Source: Winogradskyella sp046545555 (lineage in GTDB: Bacteria; Bacteroidota; Bacteroidia; Flavobacteriales; Flavobacteriaceae). Taken from it: a stretch of DNA of 64,000 bases. A model generated the notes under the pieces. That model did not search any database. It had not been told where the DNA came from and was given only the letters and a program-made list of their open reading frames with translations. Location of the stretch: contig NZ_JBHZTH010000001.1 of assembly GCF_046545555.1 (NCBI RefSeq), positions 682,001 to 746,000 of the forward strand, in the 5' to 3' direction. Position numbers and translations under genes: made by a program. Shown here piece by piece: positions 1 to 7,844 of this stretch (position 1 is the first letter of the stretch; every line of letters begins with the position of its first letter).

Positions 1-136
1 TTACTATGCCAACCATTAACCCTGGATCATTGTCACTAATTTTTGAGTTAATTATTGAGTCAATCTTTTTTAGTTCGTTTTGCGAAAAAGATGAAATGGA
101 AATAAGAAGGATTAGAAATTTGATTATTTTTTTCAT
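1..136 (-). CDS. Serine hydrolase (beta-lactamase family), N-terminal fragment
   Basis: Reading leftward from an ATG at 136, 45 codons stay open to the window edge. The product starts with a signal peptide (MKKIIKFLILLISISSFSQ) and continues with NDPGLMVGIV. That phrase is typical of the beginning of the class C beta-lactamase / penicillin-binding-protein-like serine hydrolase domain in flavobacteria. The catalytic SxxK lies outside the window. The gene sits 70 bases downstream of the AraC-type regulator gene on the same strand and could be its target. The family call rests on a short stretch only. Confidence 0.55.
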   Translation of the reverse strand, partial: MKKIIKFLILLISISSFSQNELKKIDSIINSKISDNDPGLMVGIV

Positions 137-206
137 GATGAATTAATATTTGATTCAAAGATCTAGTATAATCCTCGATTAAGCGCTTCAAATCTTGATT
201 TGAGAC

Positions 207-1352
207 CTATTTTTTATCTAATTTTTCTAAATATGCCTTAGGAGATAAGGATGTACTTTTTTTAAACGCTCTATTAAATGTTGCTTTACTATTAAAACCA
301 CAATCTAAGGCTATACCTAATAACGTTGACGTGGTTTGCTCACCATTATTTAGTTTATTTTTTATAGCTTCAATTCTGTAATAATTTACAAAATCATTGA
401 AATTCATATTAAATCCCGAGTTTACAACCGTAGATATAGTTTTTGCTGTTGTGCCTAATTCATTAGCAACGTCTAAAAGTGTTAAACGTGGATTTTCGAA
501 TATATGTTCTTCAATCATTAAATTAGAGAGCTTCTCTTTCCATTTTGAAATATCTTGTTCAATATTATTTGGTTTTATTTCGTTCTTTGAAACTATATAA
601 TCTTCTTCAAAAACGTTAACCACTATAAGTTTTTCATTTCTTAAAGTTGTTTGTTTAATAATATTACTGTAACCTGTAATAGTTATATAATAAAAAATAA
701 ATGAAAAGGCTATATAGTGCCAGAATTGGCTTCCAAAATTTCCCCACTCAGGATTAAGAATAAAGAATAATACACGTAATATTAAAATTCCTAAAAACGC
801 AATCATGAAGTTACGAATCCATATAAAGAGTAAAGTATCTGCATAACTAACCTTTTCTACTACAAGTTTTCTGTAGCTAAAATAATAACGCAGACTAAAT
901 GTTAAGTATAAAGCCATAGATATAAGACCAGCTATTTGATACCAGTTTGCTAAGTCTTTGTCTCTGCCATCTTCATAGAAATAATACGCATCTAAAATTA
1001 GCTTATCAGTTACAAATATTATTAAACTGTAAATAGCATATAGTAGTGCAGGAATAAAATGAAGATAATCTTTGCGAGTAATTTTAAATGTTGGGTTTAG
1101 AAGACTTTTAGTATAGAAATAAACTACGGGCCCGATTAATAATACTTGCATAAATGGAACAAAAAAAAGAATTTCTCTTGTGACACCGCTCGAGTACCAA
1201 TTTGCATAGCCAAGCATATATGGAGAGATGTACATCGTATATAATAGGAGTAATAAGCTAAGCCATTTACTAGCTTTATTATTATAACTTAGACCTTTTC
1301 GTAGTAGTAAAAAAGAGAAAACGATGCCATGAAAAAAGAATACTAAGAGCAA
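207..1352 (-). CDS. Membrane-anchored AraC-type transcriptional regulator (7TM + HTH)
   Basis: The first ~235 residues hold about seven hydrophobic segments. The last ~100 residues form an AraC/XylS helix-turn-helix pair: ENPRLTLLDVANELGTTAKT is the first HTH, and GIALDCGFNSKATFNRAFKK is the second, highly conserved one. This 7TM-AraC layout is common in Bacteroidota and is thought to sense signals at the membrane, although the ligand is unknown. The start given is a TTG. The frame is open upstream to 1424 without an ATG and reads DIYLIFDFPFSFNQKSS, which looks like genuine protein, so the true start may lie upstream at a non-standard codon. Divergent from yraN. Confidence 0.85.
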   Translation of the reverse strand: MLLVFFFHGIVFSFLLLRKGLSYNNKASKWLSLLLLLYTMYISPYMLGYANWYSSGVTREILFFVPFMQVLLIGPVVYFYTKSLLNPTFKITRKDYLHFIPALLYAIYSLIIFVTDKLILDAYYFYEDGRDKDLANWYQIAGLISMALYLTFSLRYYFSYRKLVVEKVSYADTLLFIWIRNFMIAFLGILILRVLFFILNPEWGNFGSQFWHYIAFSFIFYYITITGYSNIIKQTTLRNEKLIVVNVFEEDYIVSKNEIKPNNIEQDISKWKEKLSNLMIEEHIFENPRLTLLDVANELGTTAKTISTVVNSGFNMNFNDFVNYYRIEAIKNKLNNGEQTTSTLLGIALDCGFNSKATFNRAFKKSTSLSPKAYLEKLDKK

Positions 1353-1457
1353 AGAACTTTTTTGATTAAAGCTAAAAGGAAAGTCAAATATTAAATAGAT
1401 GTCTTGTGGTATTAAGTTTATGACTTAAAAGTAATACTATTTTTTTATTTTAGTGAA

Positions 1458-1817
1458 ATGGCACAACATAATGAATTAGGAAAACAAGGGGAGCAGTTAG
1501 CAGTAGATTTTCTAATTAAAAATAATTACGAAATCATAGAACGTAATTACCGTTTTGATAAGGCTGAGGTAGATATCATTGCCAAAAAAGAAAACATACT
1601 GGCCATAGTAGAAGTTAAAACACGATCTACTCTAGATTTTGGAAATCCTCAAGATTTTGTAAAGCCAAAACAAATTAAAAATTTGGTAAAAGCAGTCGAT
1701 GAATACGTAACTGAAAATGACTTAGATATTGAAGTGCGTTTTGATATTATAGCAATTGTAAAAGAAAAAGAAAAATTTATAATAGAGCATTTAGAAAATG
1801 CTTTCTATCATTTTTAA
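1458..1817 (+). CDS. YraN family (UPF0102) nuclease-fold protein
   Basis: This 119-residue protein has the YraN/UPF0102 signature: GKQGEQLAVDFL near the N-terminus, then RNYRFDKAEVDIIAKKE and VEVKTRS. The spaced Glu, Asp and ExK residues match the restriction-endonuclease-like fold assigned to the family, but no activity is established. Length is normal for the family. The stop codon overlaps by 4 bases the end of the convergent membrane-protein gene. Confidence 0.9.
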   Translation: MAQHNELGKQGEQLAVDFLIKNNYEIIERNYRFDKAEVDIIAKKENILAIVEVKTRSTLDFGNPQDFVKPKQIKNLVKAVDEYVTENDLDIEVRFDIIAIVKEKEKFIIEHLENAFYHF

Positions 1818-2152
1818 AGAAAAATATTAGTAATTACAACCAAAAGACTGTAGAATAAAATATTCACAATCTTATTTTTTGTATTTAAAGCAACGAATCG
1901 TTTCATCTCTTTCTTAAGAATAGGAAAAGATAGAATAAAAGCAGTTGCAACTACTCCAAGACCAATAAACCAATATAGAGACTCAGGATAAGGTAGTGTA
2001 ACGTTTGTTATTAAAAATAAAACAATTAAAACACTAGTAATCAAAACACGCTTTTCGTTATTAGAATTTAAATTATTTCTAAGAACAATGTTCCTGGTTT
2101 TGAATACTATAAACGTAATAATTAGGGTAAGAAAAATTAGGGTAAAAGTCAT
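1814..2152 (-). CDS. Small hypothetical membrane protein
   Basis: The product is 112 residues with hydrophobic segments at about 1-18, 35-55, 60-80 and 93-111, separated by short basic loops (for example KKEMKRF). It therefore most likely spans the inner membrane four times. I do not recognise a family. It converges on yraN with a 4-base overlap and lies 79 bases downstream of nadD on the same strand. The composition looks like real coding sequence for this genome. Confidence 0.6.
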   Translation of the reverse strand: MTFTLIFLTLIITFIVFKTRNIVLRNNLNSNNEKRVLITSVLIVLFLITNVTLPYPESLYWFIGLGVVATAFILSFPILKKEMKRFVALNTKNKIVNILFYSLLVVITNIFL

Positions 2153-2231
2153 TTATTTTGTTGCTTGTTATAAGAATAAAAATAGCGTATTCTTTGCTTA
2201 ATAGTTTAGTTTTAAGAGATTTAATTTAGAA

Positions 2232-2810
2232 TTATTTGTAAAAATTCATTTCGTCTATATAATGCCACACATTATCGGGTAACATCGGTTTTACGTTTCT
2301 TCCAGCTTTAATTTCTTGTCTAAGAAACGTCGAAGATAGCTCCATTATTGGCGCAGAAATGTTAAAAATCTTAGAATGATTTTTAAATTGAGTTTCAATG
2401 TTACCTTTAGATAATCTCGGGTAAACATATATACTATGATTTTCTAAAATGAGTTCGTAGTTTTTCCATTTATGAAAACTCTTTAAATTATCCTCTCCCA
2501 TTATTAAATCAAATGTGTGTTCAGGATATTTTTCAAAAAGGTAAGTCAAAGTATCGATGGTATAATTGGGTTGCTTTAAACCAAATTCAATATCACTTGG
2601 TCTAAGTTTTTTATAATCTTTAGTTGCTATATAAACCATCTCTAAACGTTGGTGATTATCTAGCAAGGTACTTTTCTTTTTAAATGGACTTTGAGGTGTT
2701 ACGACAAACCAAACTTGATCCAAGTCACTGTGCTCAGCTAAATGGTTGGCTATAGTTAAGTGCCCAATATGTATTGGGTTAAACGTACCAAAATACAATC
2801 CAATCTTCAT
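2232..2810 (-). CDS. nadD: Nicotinate-nucleotide adenylyltransferase
   Basis: NadD transfers AMP from ATP to nicotinate mononucleotide, giving deamido-NAD in NAD synthesis. GTFNPIHIGHLTIANHL carries the nucleotidyltransferase GxFxPxHxGH motif. MGEDNL and a C-terminal SSTFLRQEIKAG (the ISSTxxR motif) complete the family pattern. At 192 residues it has normal length. It starts 1 base after the gmk stop and is the third gene of yicC-gmk-nadD, so translational coupling with gmk is likely. Confidence 0.95.
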   Translation of the reverse strand: MKIGLYFGTFNPIHIGHLTIANHLAEHSDLDQVWFVVTPQSPFKKKSTLLDNHQRLEMVYIATKDYKKLRPSDIEFGLKQPNYTIDTLTYLFEKYPEHTFDLIMGEDNLKSFHKWKNYELILENHSIYVYPRLSKGNIETQFKNHSKIFNISAPIMELSSTFLRQEIKAGRNVKPMLPDNVWHYIDEMNFYK

Positions 2811-2811
2811 A

Positions 2812-3402
2812 TTAATTAGCTAAAAATTCTGAAACCAGTTGATAGGCATTTTCTAATGCTTCATCTAGGTTAGCGTTTATAACTATTTCATCGAATAAGG
2901 GAGCTGTAGCTAACTCAGCAGGTGCCTTTGCTACTCGCATACTTATTTTTTCTTCACTTTCTTCTCCACGATCTTTTAAACGTCTCACTAGTTCATTTAA
3001 ATCTGGAGGTTTCACAAAAATTGCAAGTGTTTGTTCTGGGAATTTTCGTTTTATTCTTAATCCACCAGATACGTCAATATCAAAAATAACGTGCTTTCCT
3101 TTCGCCCAAATTCGAGCAATTTCAGTTTTTAAAGTACCGTAAAAATTATCTCTATAAACCTCCTCCCATTCTAAAAACTCATCATTCTTTATTCTGTTTT
3201 TAAACTCTTTTAAGGATAAATAATAATAATCCTTACCATGAATTTCATTACCTCTTTTTTCTCGGGAAGTAGCCGAAATAGAAAATTCTAAGTTAAGACC
3301 TTTTTGTTTTAATAAATGACGAACGATTGTTGTTTTACCAGAGCCAGATGGCGCTGACAAAACAATTAATTTACCTTGTTTTTTGGTTTTTAATTCTGAC
3401 AC
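2812..3402 (-). CDS. gmk: Guanylate kinase
   Basis: Gmk phosphorylates GMP to GDP with ATP. The P-loop SAPSGSGKTT is at residues 15-24. The GMP-binding region follows (SATSREKRGNEIHGKDYYYL), then DIDVSGGLRIKRKFP. The 196-residue length is standard. The start codon is GTG, 15 bases after the yicC stop, with nadD immediately downstream. The yicC-gmk-nadD order is typical of Bacteroidota. Confidence 0.96.
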   Translation of the reverse strand: MSELKTKKQGKLIVLSAPSGSGKTTIVRHLLKQKGLNLEFSISATSREKRGNEIHGKDYYYLSLKEFKNRIKNDEFLEWEEVYRDNFYGTLKTEIARIWAKGKHVIFDIDVSGGLRIKRKFPEQTLAIFVKPPDLNELVRRLKDRGEESEEKISMRVAKAPAELATAPLFDEIVINANLDEALENAYQLVSEFLAN

Positions 3403-3417
3403 TAGTTATTTTTTTTA

Positions 3418-4275
3418 TTATAATACATTCAATAACTGTTCCTTTATTTTTTCGAGTTCGTCTTTCATTTGCACAACTAACTTCTGCATAGGTGCATAAT
3501 TAGACTTTGAACCGATAGTATTAATTTCTCTACCAATTTCTTGAGAAATGAAACCTAACTTTTTTCCATTTGAGTCTTCAGAATTCAAAGCTTGAGTAAA
3601 ATAATTTAAATGATTATCTAATCTTACTTTTTCTTCAGTGATATCGAATTTCTCAATATAGTACACAAGTTCTTGTTCAAATCTATTTTCATCTACTTTT
3701 TCTTTAAGATCAGCTACACCTTTGTTTAATCTAGCCCGCACACCATCGATGCGGTCAGGATCCATTGTTATTACAGCATCGAGTAATGTACTTAATGTAG
3801 ATATTCTGTTTACGAAATCTTGTTTTAAAATAGCTCCTTCATCTTTGCGGTATGCTACAATTTTAGAAATAGCTTCGTCAATGCCATTTGCTATTATTGA
3901 CCATTCTTCTTCATCGATATCGTTACGTTCTGTTGTAACGGCATCTGGCAAACGGATTGCCATTTTTAATAATTCTGTAGTATCACCGTCAACAACATCT
4001 TTAAGTTGTTTGATATATTCATTAACAACAGTTTTGTTAATGCTAGAACTTGTATCTTCTCCTGTGATTTCTACAAAAAGAGAAAAATCAACTTTACCTC
4101 TCATTAAATTCTTAGCAACCTGCTTTCTTATGCCGAGTTCCTTAGCACGATACATAGAAGGCATACGAGCGTTAACGTCTAAACTCTTACTATTAAGCGA
4201 TTTTAATTCTATAGATATCTTTTTTGTTGGGAGCTGTAATACAGCTTTCCCATAACCAGTCATTGATTGTATCAT
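3418..4275 (-). CDS. YicC/YloC family endoribonuclease
   Basis: The protein opens with IQSMTGYGKA, the hallmark of the YicC/YloC family, and ends with a region rich in acidic and basic residues (KLGFISQEIGREINTIGSKS and onward) that matches the DUF1732 C-terminal domain. YicC-type proteins are reported as RNases involved in RNA turnover. Length is 285 residues, as expected. It is the first gene of an operon with gmk and nadD. A TACCTTTG -7 box lies 24 bases upstream of the ATG. Confidence 0.92.
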   Translation of the reverse strand: MIQSMTGYGKAVLQLPTKKISIELKSLNSKSLDVNARMPSMYRAKELGIRKQVAKNLMRGKVDFSLFVEITGEDTSSSINKTVVNEYIKQLKDVVDGDTTELLKMAIRLPDAVTTERNDIDEEEWSIIANGIDEAISKIVAYRKDEGAILKQDFVNRISTLSTLLDAVITMDPDRIDGVRARLNKGVADLKEKVDENRFEQELVYYIEKFDITEEKVRLDNHLNYFTQALNSEDSNGKKLGFISQEIGREINTIGSKSNYAPMQKLVVQMKDELEKIKEQLLNVL

Positions 4276-4298
4276 TAAATGATATTATTTAAGTTGCA

Positions 4299-4306
4299 CA
4301 AAGGTA
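4299..4306 (-). promoter_or_regulatory. -7 promoter box of yicC-gmk-nadD
   Basis: On the minus strand this reads TACCTTTG, an exact match to the Bacteroidota -7 consensus TAnnTTTG, 24 bases upstream of the yicC start. I see no clear TTG -33 element at the right distance. Confidence 0.55.
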
Positions 4307-4374
4307 CAAAATTGAATAGTTAACGACCTATTTAAATAGTTTGAAAAGCCTTCAGTTAGCATTACAGACTTTTA

Positions 4375-4382
4375 TAACTTTG
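4375..4382 (+). promoter_or_regulatory. -7 promoter box of the thioesterase gene
   Basis: TAACTTTG matches TAnnTTTG and lies 24 bases before the ATG at 4407. It is divergent from the yicC promoter in the same intergenic space. The -33 region is weak (TTA rather than TTG). Confidence 0.5.
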
Positions 4383-4406
4383 TAATCACAAATCTAAATT
4401 AAACTT

Positions 4407-4886
4407 ATGTATAAGAAACAGTTTGAAATTCGATGGAGTGATGTAGATGCCAATAGCCATCTAGCCAATTCAGCGTATACTAATTTTATGAGTCATGCAA
4501 GAATGTCATTCTTTAGTGAACAAGGATTTTCTATGCCAGAAATAAAAAAGCATAGTGTGGGACCTGTAGTTTTCTACGAGCATATGTATTATTTTAAAGA
4601 GTCGTTTATTGGAGCTCCAATAACAGTAACAATCGAGGTTTCTGGTTTAAGTGAGGACGGTATGTTTTTTATGTTTGAGCATAATTTTTATAATGAAAAA
4701 GGAGAAAATCTAGCCTATTGTGAAATGCAAGGCGGTTGGATAGATTTAAAAGCAAGAAAATTAACTAGTTTGCCCAAAGACTTATTAAAATTAGCTGAAA
4801 AATTTCCTAAATCGAAGAGTTTTAAAATACTTACAAAATCAGATACACGCGAGCATGGTGTAAAACCAAAACCAATGGTACTATAA
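4407..4886 (+). CDS. Acyl-CoA thioesterase, hotdog fold (4HBT family)
   Basis: RWSDVDANSHLANSAYTNF is the 4-hydroxybenzoyl-CoA thioesterase-type motif; its Asp is the usual catalytic residue and the long hotdog helix follows. The rest (VFYEHMYYFKESFIGAPITV) fits the hotdog sheet. Such enzymes cleave acyl-CoA or acyl-ACP thioesters, but the substrate cannot be told here. The length of 159 residues is standard. It is a single gene whose stop lies 3 bases from the end of the convergent FemAB-like gene. Confidence 0.85.
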   Translation: MYKKQFEIRWSDVDANSHLANSAYTNFMSHARMSFFSEQGFSMPEIKKHSVGPVVFYEHMYYFKESFIGAPITVTIEVSGLSEDGMFFMFEHNFYNEKGENLAYCEMQGGWIDLKARKLTSLPKDLLKLAEKFPKSKSFKILTKSDTREHGVKPKPMVL

Positions 4887-4889
4887 TCT

Positions 4890-6020
4890 CTATTTAAATG
4901 GTTGATGCTGTTTAAATGATTTTATCTTTACGTTTTTTATAAAAGGTTTTAAAATCTTATTAGGCAAATAACGTTTATGTTTACAATAACAGGTTAATGT
5001 TTTTGGTACAGCACCTAATGTACTTTTAATTTCAGAAGCAGTTCTGCCTAAATTAATCTGATTAGATTTTGTACTAATACCAAGCCTAACATAGTCATTT
5101 AATATTCTAGGATATATTGCAAGTTCTTTATTTTTAGAATAATCAATTCCAATAAAATGAGCATCTAAGTTTTTTCCATTTTGCATTGCGGATAGAAATC
5201 CTACAAGCTTCTCATTGAAAAAATAACCTTTTACAATAAATTGATCTTTAAAACTGTTTTTAAGATTAATATAGGTGTCTAAATTTAAGATTTGAGCATT
5301 AAAATCAGCATTATCAATAGTGTTTTGATATAGCTCTTGTAGCTGTTCCTTATAATTTTTAATATCTGATTTTGTAAATATAATTGCTTTTAATGCTTCA
5401 CTTTTTGCATCAGCTCTATTTGCTTTTACTCTATATTTAGATTTTAATTGATTTGTATAGTCCTCAAAGGATAACCAACTAGTCTGTAAGTTAATAATCA
5501 TATTGGGTTCTACCTGCATTGAGGCATAGTCAAATGAGGTTAAATGATCTGTAATGTACAGTGATTTTTCTTCAAAATCTTTTATAAAAATAGTATGTAA
5601 TCTTTTACATTTATATAGTTTTTTTACTGCCTTAGCAATGGCGTTAAAAGTCTCAATTTTTGGTTCTCCTTCCTTTAAAAATGTTCCGTATTCTCCGCTT
5701 AAAAAAACATTTCCACAAAACAAAACACGAATTTGATTGTTACAAAACATATTGTTAACTATTCGTTTAATCTTATTAGACATTTTAATATTTTGTGTAA
5801 TTGTTTCAATTCCAATAGTTACAATTTGGGTATTAGCAAAAGCTACAGCTTTTTCATTTTTTAAAATAAAAATATAATTAAATTCTATATCACTATTAGC
5901 AATTTCGAAAGCTCGTAAAAAGTCCAAGGAGTAATATACATTATTGCAACAATCGAGATTATCCCAAAATGATTGGGGAATGTTATCTATGCTCTTAAAT
6001 ATTTCTGATTTTAATGACAA
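4890..6020 (-). CDS. FemAB-like GNAT-superfamily acyltransferase
   Basis: A 376-residue soluble protein. The second half has features of the GNAT/FemAB-like fold: NQLKSKYRVKANRA, then KGYFFNEKLVGFLSAM and NLGRTASEIKSTLGA, a pattern seen in flavobacterial proteins called peptidoglycan- or lipid-modifying N-acyltransferases. Substrate unknown. The start is TTG, placed 1 base after the stop of the EamA transporter gene, so it is probably co-transcribed and coupled with the transporter and the ArsC-like gene upstream. Family assignment is moderate; function is inferred. Confidence 0.6.
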   Translation of the reverse strand: MSLKSEIFKSIDNIPQSFWDNLDCCNNVYYSLDFLRAFEIANSDIEFNYIFILKNEKAVAFANTQIVTIGIETITQNIKMSNKIKRIVNNMFCNNQIRVLFCGNVFLSGEYGTFLKEGEPKIETFNAIAKAVKKLYKCKRLHTIFIKDFEEKSLYITDHLTSFDYASMQVEPNMIINLQTSWLSFEDYTNQLKSKYRVKANRADAKSEALKAIIFTKSDIKNYKEQLQELYQNTIDNADFNAQILNLDTYINLKNSFKDQFIVKGYFFNEKLVGFLSAMQNGKNLDAHFIGIDYSKNKELAIYPRILNDYVRLGISTKSNQINLGRTASEIKSTLGAVPKTLTCYCKHKRYLPNKILKPFIKNVKIKSFKQHQPFK

Positions 6021-6021
6021 A

Positions 6022-6915
6022 TTAAGTACTCTTCTTTGATTTCTTAGAAACTAAATATACTCCTAAGAATATTACGAGCATAGCTATAATTTTTACAGCA
6101 TCTATAAAGTCTACACCCATTGCAAGTGCAAAAAGGCCAGCAATTACGGGTTGTAGATATATAAATATACCAACTGTTGATGCTTTCAACTTGTTAAGCG
6201 CTATCGGATTAAATAAATAGGTGCCAAAGGTAGCACCAATAATAACAAATAAAACAGAGAAGGTAGTGTATGGCTTAAAAGACTGCCATTCTACTGCGTC
6301 TAATTCATTGTACCCAAATGGAATTAAAATTATTAGTCCAAATAAAAACAACCATTTGATAAAAGTAAATGGATGATATTTAGCTGTTAATTTTTTAATT
6401 AAAATAACATATATGCTATAAGAAATAGCATTTAACAGTATAAGTAAATTTCCTAAAGGTACATTATCACCAGGCCTTGCTGACTTGCCGTAAATAGTTA
6501 AAATTAATGCTCCAATAACACCCAAGATTACTCCTAAAATCTTCAAATTGGTAACCTTTTCTTTGAGCATTATAGAAGAAAGAACTAAAATAATAATAGG
6601 TACTATTATCATTATAGAAGAAGCATGTATTGGCGAAGTATACTCTAATCCTTTAAAGAAGAAAAGCATATTAATTACTACTCCGAAAATTGCAGCAATA
6701 AAGAATTTGAAGTAGTCTTTTTTATCAACTTTTTGCTTAGGTAGAAAAAGACTCATTAACCAAAATAAAATAGTGGCTCCAGCAACTCTTAATAAAACAA
6801 AGCCAAATGGTTTAATGTAATTTTCATTCATTACTCCTTTTGCAATAGTGTAGTTAAGTCCATATAATAACTGAACCATAAATACAGCAAAAATTGCAAA
6901 TCCTCGACTATTCAT
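6022..6915 (-). CDS. DMT-superfamily transporter (EamA)
   Basis: A 297-residue protein with ten hydrophobic segments arranged as two EamA repeats. The first begins QLLYGLNYTIAKGVM and the second LILLNAISYSIYVILIKKL. It ends in the usual basic tail KKSKKST. EamA carriers export or import metabolites across the inner membrane, and the substrate is not predictable. It overlaps the upstream ArsC-like gene by 8 bases and is followed 1 base later by the FemAB-like gene, so the three form an operon. Confidence 0.9.
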   Translation of the reverse strand: MNSRGFAIFAVFMVQLLYGLNYTIAKGVMNENYIKPFGFVLLRVAGATILFWLMSLFLPKQKVDKKDYFKFFIAAIFGVVINMLFFFKGLEYTSPIHASSIMIIVPIIILVLSSIMLKEKVTNLKILGVILGVIGALILTIYGKSARPGDNVPLGNLLILLNAISYSIYVILIKKLTAKYHPFTFIKWLFLFGLIILIPFGYNELDAVEWQSFKPYTTFSVLFVIIGATFGTYLFNPIALNKLKASTVGIFIYLQPVIAGLFALAMGVDFIDAVKIIAMLVIFLGVYLVSKKSKKST

Positions 6916-7267
6916 GTATGGCTAATTTTGCGGCTTCAATAGTTTTTTTTGAATTACCAATAAAAATTTGATTGTCAAATATGATAACAGGGCGTTTAAG
7001 AAATGTATAATGGTCTAAAATATAAGTTTTATAATCTTCTTCGGTTAAAGATTTTTCTTTAAGTTCCAATTCTTTATAAAGTCTTGCGCGTTTGCTAAAT
7101 AAACTTTCATAACTTTCTGCTAGTTCTCTCATAACTTCAATTTGCGAGTTAGTTATAACCTCTGTTTTTATATCTTGAAATTGAAAATCTGTAGGAAGAG
7201 AGAGTTCTTTAATGATACGTTTACAGGTATCACAGGTACTTAAATAGTATACTTTTTTAATATTCAT
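6908..7267 (-). CDS. ArsC/Spx-family thioredoxin-fold protein
   Basis: A 119-residue protein of the ArsC/Spx/YffB family. CDTCKRIIKEL at the N-terminus gives a CxxC redox pair, and FLKRPVIIFDNQIFIGN carries the conserved cis-Pro region of this fold. Members act as glutaredoxin- or thioredoxin-dependent reductases or as regulators such as Spx. There is no arsenic gene nearby, so arsenate reduction is not supported by context. First gene of a three-gene operon; its end overlaps the EamA gene by 8 bases. Confidence 0.8.
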   Translation of the reverse strand: MNIKKVYYLSTCDTCKRIIKELSLPTDFQFQDIKTEVITNSQIEVMRELAESYESLFSKRARLYKELELKEKSLTEEDYKTYILDHYTFLKRPVIIFDNQIFIGNSKKTIEAAKLAIHE

Positions 7268-7385
7268 TTTTTTATTAATACGTGGAACTTTAACTTTTTA
7301 TAATCGACTTATGATTTAAATTTGAAAGTACAAAGTAACCTTAATTAATACTAATTTTAACTACATTTAATAAAAATATAATCAC

Positions 7386-7841
7386 ATGGAATACGCATTT
7401 GATATTGCTCTAAAAAATAGGAAATTATTAAAAACATTTATAGAAAATCACACCTTAGAAGAACTGAATAAAGTGCCTCTAGGTTTTAATAATAATATTA
7501 TTTGGAATATTGCACATACAATTGTCACACAGCAATTATTGGTTTATAAGTTATCAGGTCTTCCTATGCTGCTATCAGAGGATATGGTTGATGCTTACAA
7601 AAAGGGAACAAAAACGGAAGGTGATTTGTCCCAAGCAGAAGTAGATGCGATAAAAGGATTGCTTTTTTCTACGATTGAAAAAACCAAAGAAGATTATGAC
7701 AAAAATATTTTTCATACATATAATCAGTATACTGTCACCACAAAAAGTATATTAAGTAACGTTGAAGAAGCACTTGATTTCAATAATTTTCATGAAGGCA
7801 TTCATTTAGGTTATATTTTAGCACTTAGAAAATCACTTTAA
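7386..7841 (+). CDS. DinB-fold protein (DfsB/DinB superfamily)
   Basis: A 151-residue protein with the four-helix DinB-like metal-binding fold. It has a first helix with NKVPLGFNNNIIWNIAHTIV (conserved His), and FNNFHEGIHLGYILALRK near the C-terminus carries the last two metal-ligand His residues. The family includes thiol transferases with poorly known substrates; it is unrelated to DNA polymerase IV. The antiporter gene begins 3 bases after its stop, which suggests one transcript. Confidence 0.82.
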   Translation: MEYAFDIALKNRKLLKTFIENHTLEELNKVPLGFNNNIIWNIAHTIVTQQLLVYKLSGLPMLLSEDMVDAYKKGTKTEGDLSQAEVDAIKGLLFSTIEKTKEDYDKNIFHTYNQYTVTTKSILSNVEEALDFNNFHEGIHLGYILALRKSL

Positions 7842-7844
7842 ATA

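Noticed and set aside
188..203. Inverted repeat TCAAATC-TT-GATTTGA between the AraC-type and serine hydrolase genes
   Set aside because: It is a 7-base stem without a T-run, so it is not a convincing terminator. Too short and AT-rich to call an operator.
3722..4255. A 177-codon open frame antisense to yicC
   Set aside because: It is a shadow of the conserved yicC gene. Its peptide shows no domain and is serine-rich in the way typical of reversed AT-rich coding DNA.
6908..7267. Arsenate reductase (arsenic resistance) call
   Set aside because: The CxxC fold fits ArsC/Spx broadly, but no ars gene is nearby, so a resistance function is unsupported.
7386..7841. DNA polymerase IV for the DinB-fold protein
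   Set aside because: The name is shared only by history. The protein is a small four-helix metal-binding protein; the true polymerase IV is at 36477-37694.
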